From assembly GCA_021847245.1 (NCBI GenBank), contig JAJZUC010000029.1:1-33519 (forward strand): a stretch of DNA of 33,519 nt. Reading direction: 5' to 3'. The DNA is from Deltaproteobacteria bacterium (lineage in GTDB: Bacteria > Desulfobacterota > Desulfuromonadia > Geobacterales > Geobacteraceae). The notes under the pieces are model-generated. The model had not been told where the DNA came from. It was given only the letters and a program-made list of their open reading frames with translations, and did no database searches. The translations under genes were made by a program, and so were the position numbers. Below are positions 1-7,139 of this stretch, in pieces; position 1 is the stretch's first letter, and each line of letters begins with the position of its first letter.

Positions 1-2
1 AA

Positions 3-119
3 GAAAACGGGAACACCATGCTCAGGTTGCGTTGTGCGCTCTACAACGATACCTTCGATGTCGTCTTGAGCGGCTATATTGCAAAAAAACGCCTGAGGGA
101 TGACGTCAAAATGGGGTAA
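3..119 (+). CDS. C-terminal end of an unidentified protein (5' end outside the window)
   Basis: An open frame enters from the left edge and stops at TAA 117-119, giving the last 38 residues of a protein. The stop overlaps the ATG of the next gene in the string TAATG, which suggests translational coupling and one operon. The tail is rich in basic residues (KKRLRDD) and too short to assign. A faint resemblance to the IF-1-type OB fold was noticed but is not enough to name it. Because it sits upstream of a T6SS effector island it may belong to the same module, but nothing in these residues proves that. Confidence 0.5.
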   Translation, partial: ENGNTMLRLRCALYNDTFDVVLSGYIAKKRLRDDVKMG

Positions 120-586
120 TGCTCCCATCAAAGCTCTACAAATCAGTTGTTTTCTTGAACCAAAATATAAGGGAATACTACGAACAGGAGGGATACTCGA
201 CTGATGAAATGGATTTGGAAGGTGTTGGGACAACCTATTACACCACTCTTGTGTTCAAACTTTGGGACAGGAAGAAACTTGAGAGCATCAACAAGACAAA
301 TAGCATATTACTGTACATCGCCGGTGCTCATGAATTCCTGGAATACGACCGTGGCGAAGGTGGAGATTTTTATAAATTTAATACTCTTTCTTGTAAGAGA
401 GAATTTGTTCATTCGTCGACTTTTGGAGTTAAGTATTATGAATCAAAAATGCATCCAAACATTGATGGACTGTTAAGATACAACAAACAACATTATCCAT
501 TCAGTCTTGTTGTTAAAGAAGATGGATCTCCAGATTCATTACTACTAAGCGGAATGAATGAGGAAAGGCTATGCGATTTTGAATAA
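119..586 (+). CDS. hypothetical protein, AT-rich gene in T6SS effector island
   Basis: This 155-residue protein matches no family I can recognise. It has no signal peptide, membrane segment or cysteine motif, is rich in Tyr, Lys and Glu, and looks like a soluble cytoplasmic alpha/beta protein. Its ATG overlaps the stop of the upstream gene (TAATG), and an AAAGGAGAAAG ribosome binding site for the next gene lies just after its stop. Base composition is clearly lower in GC than the rest of the window, with stretches near 30-45 percent, which suggests recent acquisition. Placed just before a muramidase and vgrG, it could be a cytoplasmic immunity or adaptor protein. A muramidase acts in the periplasm, so the lack of a signal peptide argues against it being that toxin's immunity protein. 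Confidence 0.75.
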   Translation: MLPSKLYKSVVFLNQNIREYYEQEGYSTDEMDLEGVGTTYYTTLVFKLWDRKKLESINKTNSILLYIAGAHEFLEYDRGEGGDFYKFNTLSCKREFVHSSTFGVKYYESKMHPNIDGLLRYNKQHYPFSLVVKEDGSPDSLLLSGMNEERLCDFE

Positions 587-604
587 AGACAAAGGAGAAA
601 GTCG

Positions 605-1732
605 ATGGGTCTTCACCCCTATCAGGTGAAACCGAAAGGGATGTACGATGTTCTCTACGGCTTGATCGGTGCATGCGAAGCGTTTAAGCCCGAGATTTAC
701 GATGATCGGAAGGGGGTGCCGACGATAGGTTATGGCACGGCTCTGCTGGTGAAATCCGGTACAAAATGGCAGCTGAGAACCGGTGAAGGCCGCAAAGCTG
801 AAGATAAACTCTACCGTCTCTTTACCGATGTGGGCAAAGTCGATATTGCACGGCCAATTTTCCAGAATGATGTTGAAAAGCTCAAGAAAATCGCCACAGC
901 ACTCAATACCAGCGGCCAGAAAAAGGCAAGTGAGTTAATTGCCCAGTACGGAGATAGCTTCAAACTCACCGTCAATGAGGACCAAGCCGAAGCGATACGC
1001 CAATACACCATCGAGGAATACATGGGCCACGTCCAATCAGCCCTGGACAGCACCAAACGGAAAAACAAGCCCTGGCCGGGCCAACGGGAGACCTTCAACA
1101 AGCTGCGGGCGTCCTACGACCTGGCGGCGCTGGTGAGCATCGCCTACAACGGCCCCGCACTTCTCACCGACGAACTGGTCGGCTACATCGTTCGCGGCGA
1201 GCGTCAGGACGCCTTCGTCTACATCGCCTACTTCATGCGCGCCAACATGCTCGAAGGACAGAAGGGCTACGTCACGCGGAGCTATATGGAAGGAGAGACG
1301 TTTTCCTGGTTCGACGGCGAGACCCCTACGAAAGAGGAAACCGACAAACTGGAGAAGGTTTACCAGGAAAACAAGGAATTCATCGACGAATACGACAAGG
1401 AGCACCGCGCCAAGCTCAAGAGTGAAGTCCGCGGCTACCACCCGATGAGCGAACTGATCTCGCTGGCCCGACAGGGAAAGATCAGAAGGGTGGTGCCGGT
1501 GAAGGTCTTCAGGAAGAGCGGCACCTCTCATCCGCAGGATTCCTGCTCCAAGTGCCACCGCACGGCCCACGCCACGCTCCTGGACGATCCCGAAGCCTTC
1601 GAGCAGGTGGCGCTACGCTACATACGGGAGTCCCACCCCGCCGACGGTGACCTGGGCAATGCCTGGGCCGTGGTGCAGCTGCGGTACGGCCCCCTGTTCG
1701 ACGAGGACGAAGAGTGGCTGTGGGATGCATAG
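605..1732 (+). CDS. T6SS-associated GH24 (phage lysozyme-like) muramidase effector
   Basis: This 375-residue protein probably cleaves the glycan strands of peptidoglycan. Residues 14-45 carry the T4-lysozyme active-site pattern: E25, D34 and T40 have exactly the spacing of T4 lysozyme E11, D20 and T26 (9 and 6 residues), followed by IGYGT. A segment ALVSIAYN near residue 175 matches the conserved helix of the family. The protein is much longer than phage lysozymes (about 165 residues). The extra C-terminal part includes CSKCHRTAH at 314-322, a possible metal site. There is no signal peptide, as expected for cargo loaded onto a T6SS spike from the cytoplasm. The start is supported by AAAGGAGAAAG upstream. 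It lies directly before vgrG, the usual place for a cognate effector. GC content rises sharply at about position 1020, inside the gene. The muramidase call is firm; T6SS delivery is inferred from context. Confidence 0.82.
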   Translation: MGLHPYQVKPKGMYDVLYGLIGACEAFKPEIYDDRKGVPTIGYGTALLVKSGTKWQLRTGEGRKAEDKLYRLFTDVGKVDIARPIFQNDVEKLKKIATALNTSGQKKASELIAQYGDSFKLTVNEDQAEAIRQYTIEEYMGHVQSALDSTKRKNKPWPGQRETFNKLRASYDLAALVSIAYNGPALLTDELVGYIVRGERQDAFVYIAYFMRANMLEGQKGYVTRSYMEGETFSWFDGETPTKEETDKLEKVYQENKEFIDEYDKEHRAKLKSEVRGYHPMSELISLARQGKIRRVVPVKVFRKSGTSHPQDSCSKCHRTAHATLLDDPEAFEQVALRYIRESHPADGDLGNAWAVVQLRYGPLFDEDEEWLWDA

Positions 1733-1812
1733 CATCGCCATCTGTCGAACGCACCGGATGTTTCGAACACCGTGCGACGCAATGAAATGCATGAGATGAG
1801 GAGGGTGAAGAG

Positions 1813-3558
1813 ATGAGCGGTTCATCCGCACGCTTTCTGTTTTCCATAGCCGGCATCGCCTTTGAGACAAGGGTCGTCGAGTTCCAGGCGATCGAGGGGA
1901 TCTCGACCACCTTCGATGTGACGGTGACCATCGCCTGCGGCAAGGAGCACAGGCTTTCCTTCAGGGAAGTCGCCGGGAGGGAGGCGACCCTCACCGTGGT
2001 CAGTTCGTCTCGCCCCGGCATCAACCTCGCGACGAAAAAGCCCGACGACCCCAACCGTTACTTCAGCGGCGTGGTGGTCAAGCTCAAGCCGGCGGGAACG
2101 ATCGGTACTTACAACCTCTATCGACTGAGGCTCGTTCCCTCGCTCTGGCTCCTGACCTTTGAACGCGACTGCCGCATCTTCCAAAACGCCGATGTGACGG
2201 AGATCGTCAGCACGGTCCTCAAGGATGCGAGGATTCTGTCCGACCGCTTCGAATTCCGACCCATTGCCAAGCCGCCGAAGCAGGAATACCGGGTCCAGTA
2301 CCGTGAGACCGACTTCAACCTGGTGTCGCGCCTTCTGGAAGAGGAGGGCTTTTTCTACTGGTTCGAGCACGACAAGGCGCGGCATTTCCTGGTGTTGACC
2401 AACGACAAGTTCCACTGCCTCCCCATCAAGGGGGATCCGGTCGTTCCCCTGGCCGCGGCCGACGGCCGTTCCCACGGCTCCGAATTCGTGAGCGCCTTTT
2501 CCTTCTCCCACCGCGTGCGGCCGGGGGCCTACAGCCAGAACAGCTTCAACGAACGGAATCTCGATCTCGAACTGGAAGCCGGCACGAGCGGCGACCTCTT
2601 CGACAATCTGGAAGTCTACGACTACACCGGAGATTACAAGGATCCGGAACGGGGCGATTTCCTGGCAAAGCTTCGCCTCGAAGAGCAGAAGGTCATGAGG
2701 AAGAAGTACCGGGGCGAGAGCAACTGCCCGCGGCTCACCCCGGGCCATAGATTCACGCTCGAGGACAGGATCAACGGCTCGCTCGACGATGAATACCTCA
2801 TCGCCGCCGTGGCCCATTCCGGCTCACAGCCCCAGGCCCTCGACGCCCACGCCGGCTCGGCGGGCCACTACTCCAACAGCTTCGTCTGCTTTCTCGCCGA
2901 CTACGCGTTTCGTCCCGCCCGCATCACCCCGAAGCCGGTCGTCACCGGCCTCCAGAGCGCCATAGTCGTGGGTCGGGAAGGGGCGGAGATCGAAACAGAC
3001 GACCTCGGCCGGATTAAGGTCCAGTTCCACTGGGACCGGGAGGGAAAACGCGACGAGAGGAGCTCCTGCTGGCTCCGGGTGGCCCAAGGGTGGGCCGGCC
3101 TCTTTCGGGGGATGCAGTTCATTCCTCGCGTGGGAGACGAGGTGCTGGTCGATTTTCTCGAAGGGGACCCCGACCGCCCCATCGTCGTCGGAAGCGTCTA
3201 CAACGGCGACAATCCCCCTATCTACCAGCCGGGGGCCGACAACCCGGTTTCCGGCATCAAGACCCGCAGCACGCCGAAGGGCGAAGGCTTCAACGAACTC
3301 CGCTTCAACGACAGGAAGGGGGCGGAGGAAATTTCCATCCACGGCGAACGGGACTGGAGAATTACAATCAAGAATGACAAGATCCAGGAAATCGGCGGGG
3401 CGAGCAGCACCACAGTGAAGGGCCCTTCCACGGAAAGGGCGCAGGAAATTACCCTGACCGCCGAGTCGAAGATCACTCTCCTCTGCGGCGGGAGCACCAT
3501 TGTGCTTGAGCCGAGCGGCGTAACCATCATCGGCCCGACTGTAAATATCAACAAGTAA
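1813..3558 (+). CDS. vgrG: type VI secretion spike protein VgrG (TssI)
   Basis: This 581-residue protein is the trimeric spike at the tip of the T6SS tube. Residues 1-370 form the gp27-like domain and include the conserved stretch QYRETDFNLVSRLLEEEGF at 162-180. The gp5 OB-fold follows at about 383-470, with ETDDLGRIKVQFHWDREGK and the PRVGDEVLVDFLEGDPDRP signature. The beta-helix tail ends in the typical GVTIIGPTVNINK. There is no extra C-terminal toxin domain, so it is a structural VgrG that presumably carries separate effectors. The start is preceded by GAGGAGGGTGAAG. A muramidase gene lies upstream and a PAAR-lipase gene 34 bp downstream, so the spike, its tip and both cargoes are encoded together. 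Family assignment is near certain. Confidence 0.97.
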   Translation: MSGSSARFLFSIAGIAFETRVVEFQAIEGISTTFDVTVTIACGKEHRLSFREVAGREATLTVVSSSRPGINLATKKPDDPNRYFSGVVVKLKPAGTIGTYNLYRLRLVPSLWLLTFERDCRIFQNADVTEIVSTVLKDARILSDRFEFRPIAKPPKQEYRVQYRETDFNLVSRLLEEEGFFYWFEHDKARHFLVLTNDKFHCLPIKGDPVVPLAAADGRSHGSEFVSAFSFSHRVRPGAYSQNSFNERNLDLELEAGTSGDLFDNLEVYDYTGDYKDPERGDFLAKLRLEEQKVMRKKYRGESNCPRLTPGHRFTLEDRINGSLDDEYLIAAVAHSGSQPQALDAHAGSAGHYSNSFVCFLADYAFRPARITPKPVVTGLQSAIVVGREGAEIETDDLGRIKVQFHWDREGKRDERSSCWLRVAQGWAGLFRGMQFIPRVGDEVLVDFLEGDPDRPIVVGSVYNGDNPPIYQPGADNPVSGIKTRSTPKGEGFNELRFNDRKGAEEISIHGERDWRITIKNDKIQEIGGASSTTVKGPSTERAQEITLTAESKITLLCGGSTIVLEPSGVTIIGPTVNINK

Positions 3559-3592
3559 AGCAGTCATCCATCCGTTACAAGGAACCCGAACC

Positions 3593-4876
3593 ATGGCGAA
3601 ACCGGCAGCACGACTCGGCGACATGCACACCTGCCCGATGTACGACGGGAAGACTCCCCATCGGGGAGGGCCGATCATCGAGGGAAGCCACAACGTCTCC
3701 ATCGAGGACCAACCGGCGGCCACCGTGGGGCACAAGGCCGCCTGCAACGGCCCGCCCGACACCATCGCGGCCGGCTCTTCCACCGTCTTCATCAACGGCA
3801 GGTCGGCGGCCCGGATGGGGGATGCGACCGCCCACGGCGGGGTTATCGTCGGCGGGTGCGGGACGGTATTCATCGGCGACACCTATCCTGGTCTACCCGG
3901 TGCGGGAATCGTGAAGCCGCCGGAAAGCTCGGCAAAAGTGGGAGCTTCGGGCACGCCGGGGAAAACGAAGAAAGAACGCCTGCAGGAACGGCGACGTCTC
4001 ATTGCAGCAGGGAAAGAGAAAGCAGCCACCATGGAGGAGCCGGGAAAGAGTCGGCTTCTTGCAACCGCCAATCGATTCGAGAAGAACAACGAGAATGTGG
4101 AATATGCTAAGCTCTCGAAGGATGTCTATCACTACGAGCCCACCAACAAAGATATGCAACCACCGGAGGGGTGGAAAAGGCTGAGCGACGATCCTGAGAC
4201 CTTGAAAAAACTCGGACTCAAGCCAAATCATCTCAACCCTGGCGAAGAATCTGGGTTCAGGGCTGAGCTCTACGTAAGTGATCCGGATATATTCGGACCT
4301 CCGCCAAAGCTCGTACTCGCGGCGAAGGGCACCACATTTTCCAGTGGCCAGGATTGGTTGAATAACATACAGCAAAACGCTGGACTGCCGAGTGACTACT
4401 ACAAGCGAATGATCGCAGTCAGCCAGCAACTGGCCAAAAATACCGGCGGAAATGCCGTAATTACCGGCCATTCCCTTGGTGGAGGTTTGGGTTCCGCAGG
4501 TTCTCTCGCCTCCGGTCTTCCCGCTGTAACATTCAATGCCGCGGGACTAAACCCCAATACATTGCGTTGGTCCGGGATTGATCCATCTAGCTCTTGGCCC
4601 GATGCAGGGCAGCTCGTCGAAGCTTACAAAGTCGATGGGGACCTCCTCACCTATGCTCAAGAAAAGGCCCCAGTACTGAACTGGTTCCTGCGAGATGCCG
4701 TCGGTACTGAACACAGGATGGTCGCCGCCACATCGTCCCAAGAGAGCCCAGAGCGCTTCACGGCGCTGCCCGAGGGGGTTTCACTCGAAAAGCATTCTAT
4801 CGATATTGCCATTAACAGCATTGAGAAGGAGAAATCCGAGGATGAGGCAGAATTACGTAAAGTTATCAGCAACTAA
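3593..4876 (+). CDS. PAAR-domain class 3 lipase (T6SS lipase effector)
   Basis: A 427-residue specialised effector. Residues 1-96 are a PAAR domain (PAARLGDMHTC, the middle HNVSIEDQPAATVGH, and the end GGCGTVFIGD), which sharpens the VgrG tip. A charged linker (about 120-165) leads to a class 3 lipase-like domain. GHSLG at 292-296 forms the nucleophile elbow with S294. D350 (VDGDLLTY) and H401 (EKHSID) are the likely remaining triad members. The substrate is probably membrane phospholipid of the target cell, acting from the periplasm. There is no signal peptide, consistent with T6SS delivery. The next gene, an exported ankyrin protein, overlaps its 3' end by 35 bp, the usual arrangement of toxin and immunity. 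The PAAR-coding part is GC-rich, while the lipase part is clearly AT-richer, suggesting a tip domain joined to an acquired toxin. The exact Tle family cannot be fixed by eye. Confidence 0.9.
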   Translation: MAKPAARLGDMHTCPMYDGKTPHRGGPIIEGSHNVSIEDQPAATVGHKAACNGPPDTIAAGSSTVFINGRSAARMGDATAHGGVIVGGCGTVFIGDTYPGLPGAGIVKPPESSAKVGASGTPGKTKKERLQERRRLIAAGKEKAATMEEPGKSRLLATANRFEKNNENVEYAKLSKDVYHYEPTNKDMQPPEGWKRLSDDPETLKKLGLKPNHLNPGEESGFRAELYVSDPDIFGPPPKLVLAAKGTTFSSGQDWLNNIQQNAGLPSDYYKRMIAVSQQLAKNTGGNAVITGHSLGGGLGSAGSLASGLPAVTFNAAGLNPNTLRWSGIDPSSSWPDAGQLVEAYKVDGDLLTYAQEKAPVLNWFLRDAVGTEHRMVAATSSQESPERFTALPEGVSLEKHSIDIAINSIEKEKSEDEAELRKVISN

Positions 4877-5675
4877 ATTGTACGGACACGCTTGGGCACT
4901 ATCCCTTGTGCTTATAGCCTTATTTGGTTTGAACACCATGACAATGGGAGCGACTAAGAAAATGAAAACAGAGGAATTCTTTTCCGGGCTTACGCTTGAG
5001 TTGGTGAATGCCGCATCGCGTGGCGACGATCGCCGAGTAGAAGAACTGATCAAACGTGGAGCAAACCCAAACGCCAAAGGCAAGGACGACATGATTCCGC
5101 TGGTTTGGGTCACATTTTTCGCAAAGAACAAACAAGGGACAAAAGCTCTCCTTGCAAACGGGGCCGATCCGAATCTGAAAATACGGAAAGACCTCTCACC
5201 AATGATCCTTGCAGTCAAGGAGAAAGACCCTGCTTTTCTCAAAATGTTTCTAGAATCGAAGGGCAACCCAAACATAGAGGTGAAGGATTCTTCGCTTTTG
5301 TCAATAGCCGCTTACGAAGACAACTGGGAACACATGCGAATGCTCATTGCTCATGGAGCTGACATCAACAAAAAGGATAGCGTTAATGCAACCTTGATTT
5401 ACCAGCTTGCCCTAACAAACGATTATGAACAGATCTATTACCTTCTGCAAAGGGGTGCCGACTATTCCACTAAAACCACCACTGGAGATTCTGTGCTTCA
5501 ATGGATCTTTAACCACAAACTCGATCCGAAATCCGAGGCCTTTCAGTGGCAACAGAAATGCCGCGTCTGGTTGGAGTCCCATGGAATAAGAAATCCTGGC
5601 AAAAAGCAAAAGTCCAAGGAAGAGGTTGACAAACTGCTTAACGATATCTGGGAATCGTCGAAAAACAAGAAATAG
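4842..5675 (+). CDS. exported ankyrin-repeat protein, probable lipase immunity protein
   Basis: I place the start at ATG 4842, 35 bp inside the lipase gene. GAGAAGGAG lies upstream, and this start gives a proper signal peptide: basic N-terminus, hydrophobic core ALSLVLIALFGL at about residues 19-30, small residues near 36. An earlier in-frame ATG at 4695 would add about 49 Arg/Ser/Pro-rich residues and bury the signal, so I reject it. The mature part of this 277-residue protein holds about five ankyrin-like repeats (about 52-212), with recurring LL..GADPN / LIAHGADIN / LLQRGADY. Ankyrin repeats bind proteins. An exported ankyrin protein overlapping a T6SS lipase gene fits a periplasmic immunity protein that blocks the lipase; this role is inferred. 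GC content matches the lipase domain rather than the PAAR part, supporting joint inheritance. Confidence 0.85.
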   Translation: MRQNYVKLSATKLYGHAWALSLVLIALFGLNTMTMGATKKMKTEEFFSGLTLELVNAASRGDDRRVEELIKRGANPNAKGKDDMIPLVWVTFFAKNKQGTKALLANGADPNLKIRKDLSPMILAVKEKDPAFLKMFLESKGNPNIEVKDSSLLSIAAYEDNWEHMRMLIAHGADINKKDSVNATLIYQLALTNDYEQIYYLLQRGADYSTKTTTGDSVLQWIFNHKLDPKSEAFQWQQKCRVWLESHGIRNPGKKQKSKEEVDKLLNDIWESSKNKK

Positions 5676-5778
5676 CCCACAACTTATGATTCGCTTGCGC
5701 AAGTCGCATCATTCGGAGGCCGTCAAGTCATCGATAAAAATCTCTTGGGAGTCCGCCCCGTGAAGACTGAAACAAGCC

Positions 5779-6459
5779 ATGAGGGGGAGCCTGAAAACGT
5801 CTCACTTCTGTAAGACGCGCAGAATATGCACGACAGCAGCCACATCACTGGGTGCCATGGCAGCCCTGCTGGTCTGGCTGCTTTCCGGTGCGCATCACCT
5901 TGCCCATGCGAAAGGAAATAACATGCCTACAGAAGCAACTCACGCCAACCAAGCCGAACCAGACCTTGGCGAACGCCTCAAATCCCCCGACGAGGCAGTT
6001 GCGCGCAAGGCGACCGCCGAGGCGAAAAAGAACATTGCCAATGTCGACGGCGCAACCATCTGCCTCATGGCCTACCGTCTCTTTCTACTGGGAGAGCGGG
6101 ACGAGGCGGTCTTCTGGTTCTACGCGGGCCAGTTGCGGTTGCGCTACTACCTCGGAATCTACAAAGGAGACCCGACCGCCGCAGGCGTGCTGGACGCGGT
6201 CGTAGAGACCTTCGGCCCTCCCATCAACCAATACGCCTTCGGCGACATCCCGAAGCTTGCAAAGACCATCGGCGACGTCCTCGCCTGGGACGAAAAGACA
6301 CCCAACCACATTCACCCCCCTCTCGCGCAGGCGCTTCCCGAAGCCGAGTGGCCAAGGGTGCGCGAGCGGATCAGAAGCGGCATGCTCGACCTGAAGCAGA
6401 TGATGCTCGAACAGGCCGACGAGATTCGCGCCCAGCGCAAGGCACAGGGTATCGACTGA
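5779..6459 (+). CDS. hypothetical exported protein in T6SS island
   Basis: A 226-residue protein that I cannot place in a family. The N-terminus has a basic region (KTRR) and a hydrophobic stretch at about 23-37 (LGAMAALLVWLLSG) ending near AHA-K, so export to the periplasm is likely. The n-region is long, so the true start could be a little further in. The mature part is mainly alpha-helical by eye, with a helix-rich segment LMAYRLFLLGERDEAVFWFYAGQ that recalls a tetratricopeptide-like pair without a clear repeat. No cysteine, metal or catalytic motif stands out. Lying between the lipase immunity candidate and clpV, it may be an immunity protein for the muramidase or a second immunity protein; this is a guess from position. 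Confidence 0.72.
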   Translation: MRGSLKTSHFCKTRRICTTAATSLGAMAALLVWLLSGAHHLAHAKGNNMPTEATHANQAEPDLGERLKSPDEAVARKATAEAKKNIANVDGATICLMAYRLFLLGERDEAVFWFYAGQLRLRYYLGIYKGDPTAAGVLDAVVETFGPPINQYAFGDIPKLAKTIGDVLAWDEKTPNHIHPPLAQALPEAEWPRVRERIRSGMLDLKQMMLEQADEIRAQRKAQGID

Positions 6460-6510
6460 ATCCAACCCACAGCGTCACAAGTTCGACGTGACACTGCACG
6501 GAGAAACACC

Positions 6511-7071
6511 ATGTCTTTCATGCAACGACTCATCCTCTGGTACACAACGGCCCTTCTCGCATTCGGGGCGCTGAACGCTGTGGCAGCACCAACCGGCAAA
6601 CAGACCGTCACCTTCGACGGCGAACGCTACCATCTCGCCTACACCAACGAAAACGGCACGCTGGAAGAATATCTACCGGCGGGCCAGACCCTCGAAAACT
6701 GGACGAAGATGATCGCCCTGCGCCACCATGGCGACGTTGACCAACCCGCCGCCGCAGTGCGGAACATGGCGGCTCACATCAAGGCGACCTATCCGGGCGC
6801 AGGAGTCGATCACATGGTTAAACAGGACGGCTCCGAGGCGCTCATCGACTTTTTCATCTGGACCAACGAGCAACCGATCGTCGCCGAGTTCAACGTATTC
6901 CGGTTCAGAAAGCTTCCCGGGGTTCGAGGGCTCGTCTCGTACCAGTTCGCCTACCGCAATGTCGGCTCGCTTTCGGACGAGTACGCGGAAGCGTTCAAGA
7001 AGAATCGCACCCGCTGGATCGGTCTCATGACCAAGACGACCTACCCCGCGCCGCCAGGGACACCGCGCTGA
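6511..7071 (+). CDS. hypothetical exported protein in T6SS island
   Basis: A 186-residue protein with a clear Sec-type signal peptide: hydrophobic stretch LILWYTTALLAFGALNAVAA with likely cleavage after residue 26 (AVAA-P). The mature part has alternating beta-strand-like segments and no cysteine. I recognise no family. CGGAGAAACACC precedes the ATG, and the gene lies 51 bp after the preceding exported protein and 68 bp before clpV, all on one strand. Position and export suggest a periplasmic T6SS-linked job such as immunity, but there is no direct evidence. GC content is similar to the preceding gene and lower than clpV. Confidence 0.72.
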   Translation: MSFMQRLILWYTTALLAFGALNAVAAPTGKQTVTFDGERYHLAYTNENGTLEEYLPAGQTLENWTKMIALRHHGDVDQPAAAVRNMAAHIKATYPGAGVDHMVKQDGSEALIDFFIWTNEQPIVAEFNVFRFRKLPGVRGLVSYQFAYRNVGSLSDEYAEAFKKNRTRWIGLMTKTTYPAPPGTPR

Positions 7072-7139
7072 CGGTCCGCGCCGTGCCGGGGCACTCCGCT
7101 TCCACGCTCATTCCCTGACTCACATGAAAGAGAGATACG

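Noticed and set aside
3-119. Upstream fragment as translation initiation factor IF-1
   Set aside because: Only a few positions resemble IF-1 (NTMLRL and the SG followed by basic residues), the spacing is off and the protein stops before the usual end.
1540-1570. CxxCH in the muramidase as a c-type heme site
   Set aside because: c-type heme is attached in the periplasm to Sec-exported proteins; this protein has no signal peptide, has only one such motif and has a lysozyme catalytic domain. A metal site is likelier.
4695-4841. Longer N-terminus for the ankyrin protein
   Set aside because: Adds Arg/Ser/Pro-rich residues encoded within the lipase gene and hides a good signal peptide; ATG 4842 has a better ribosome binding site.
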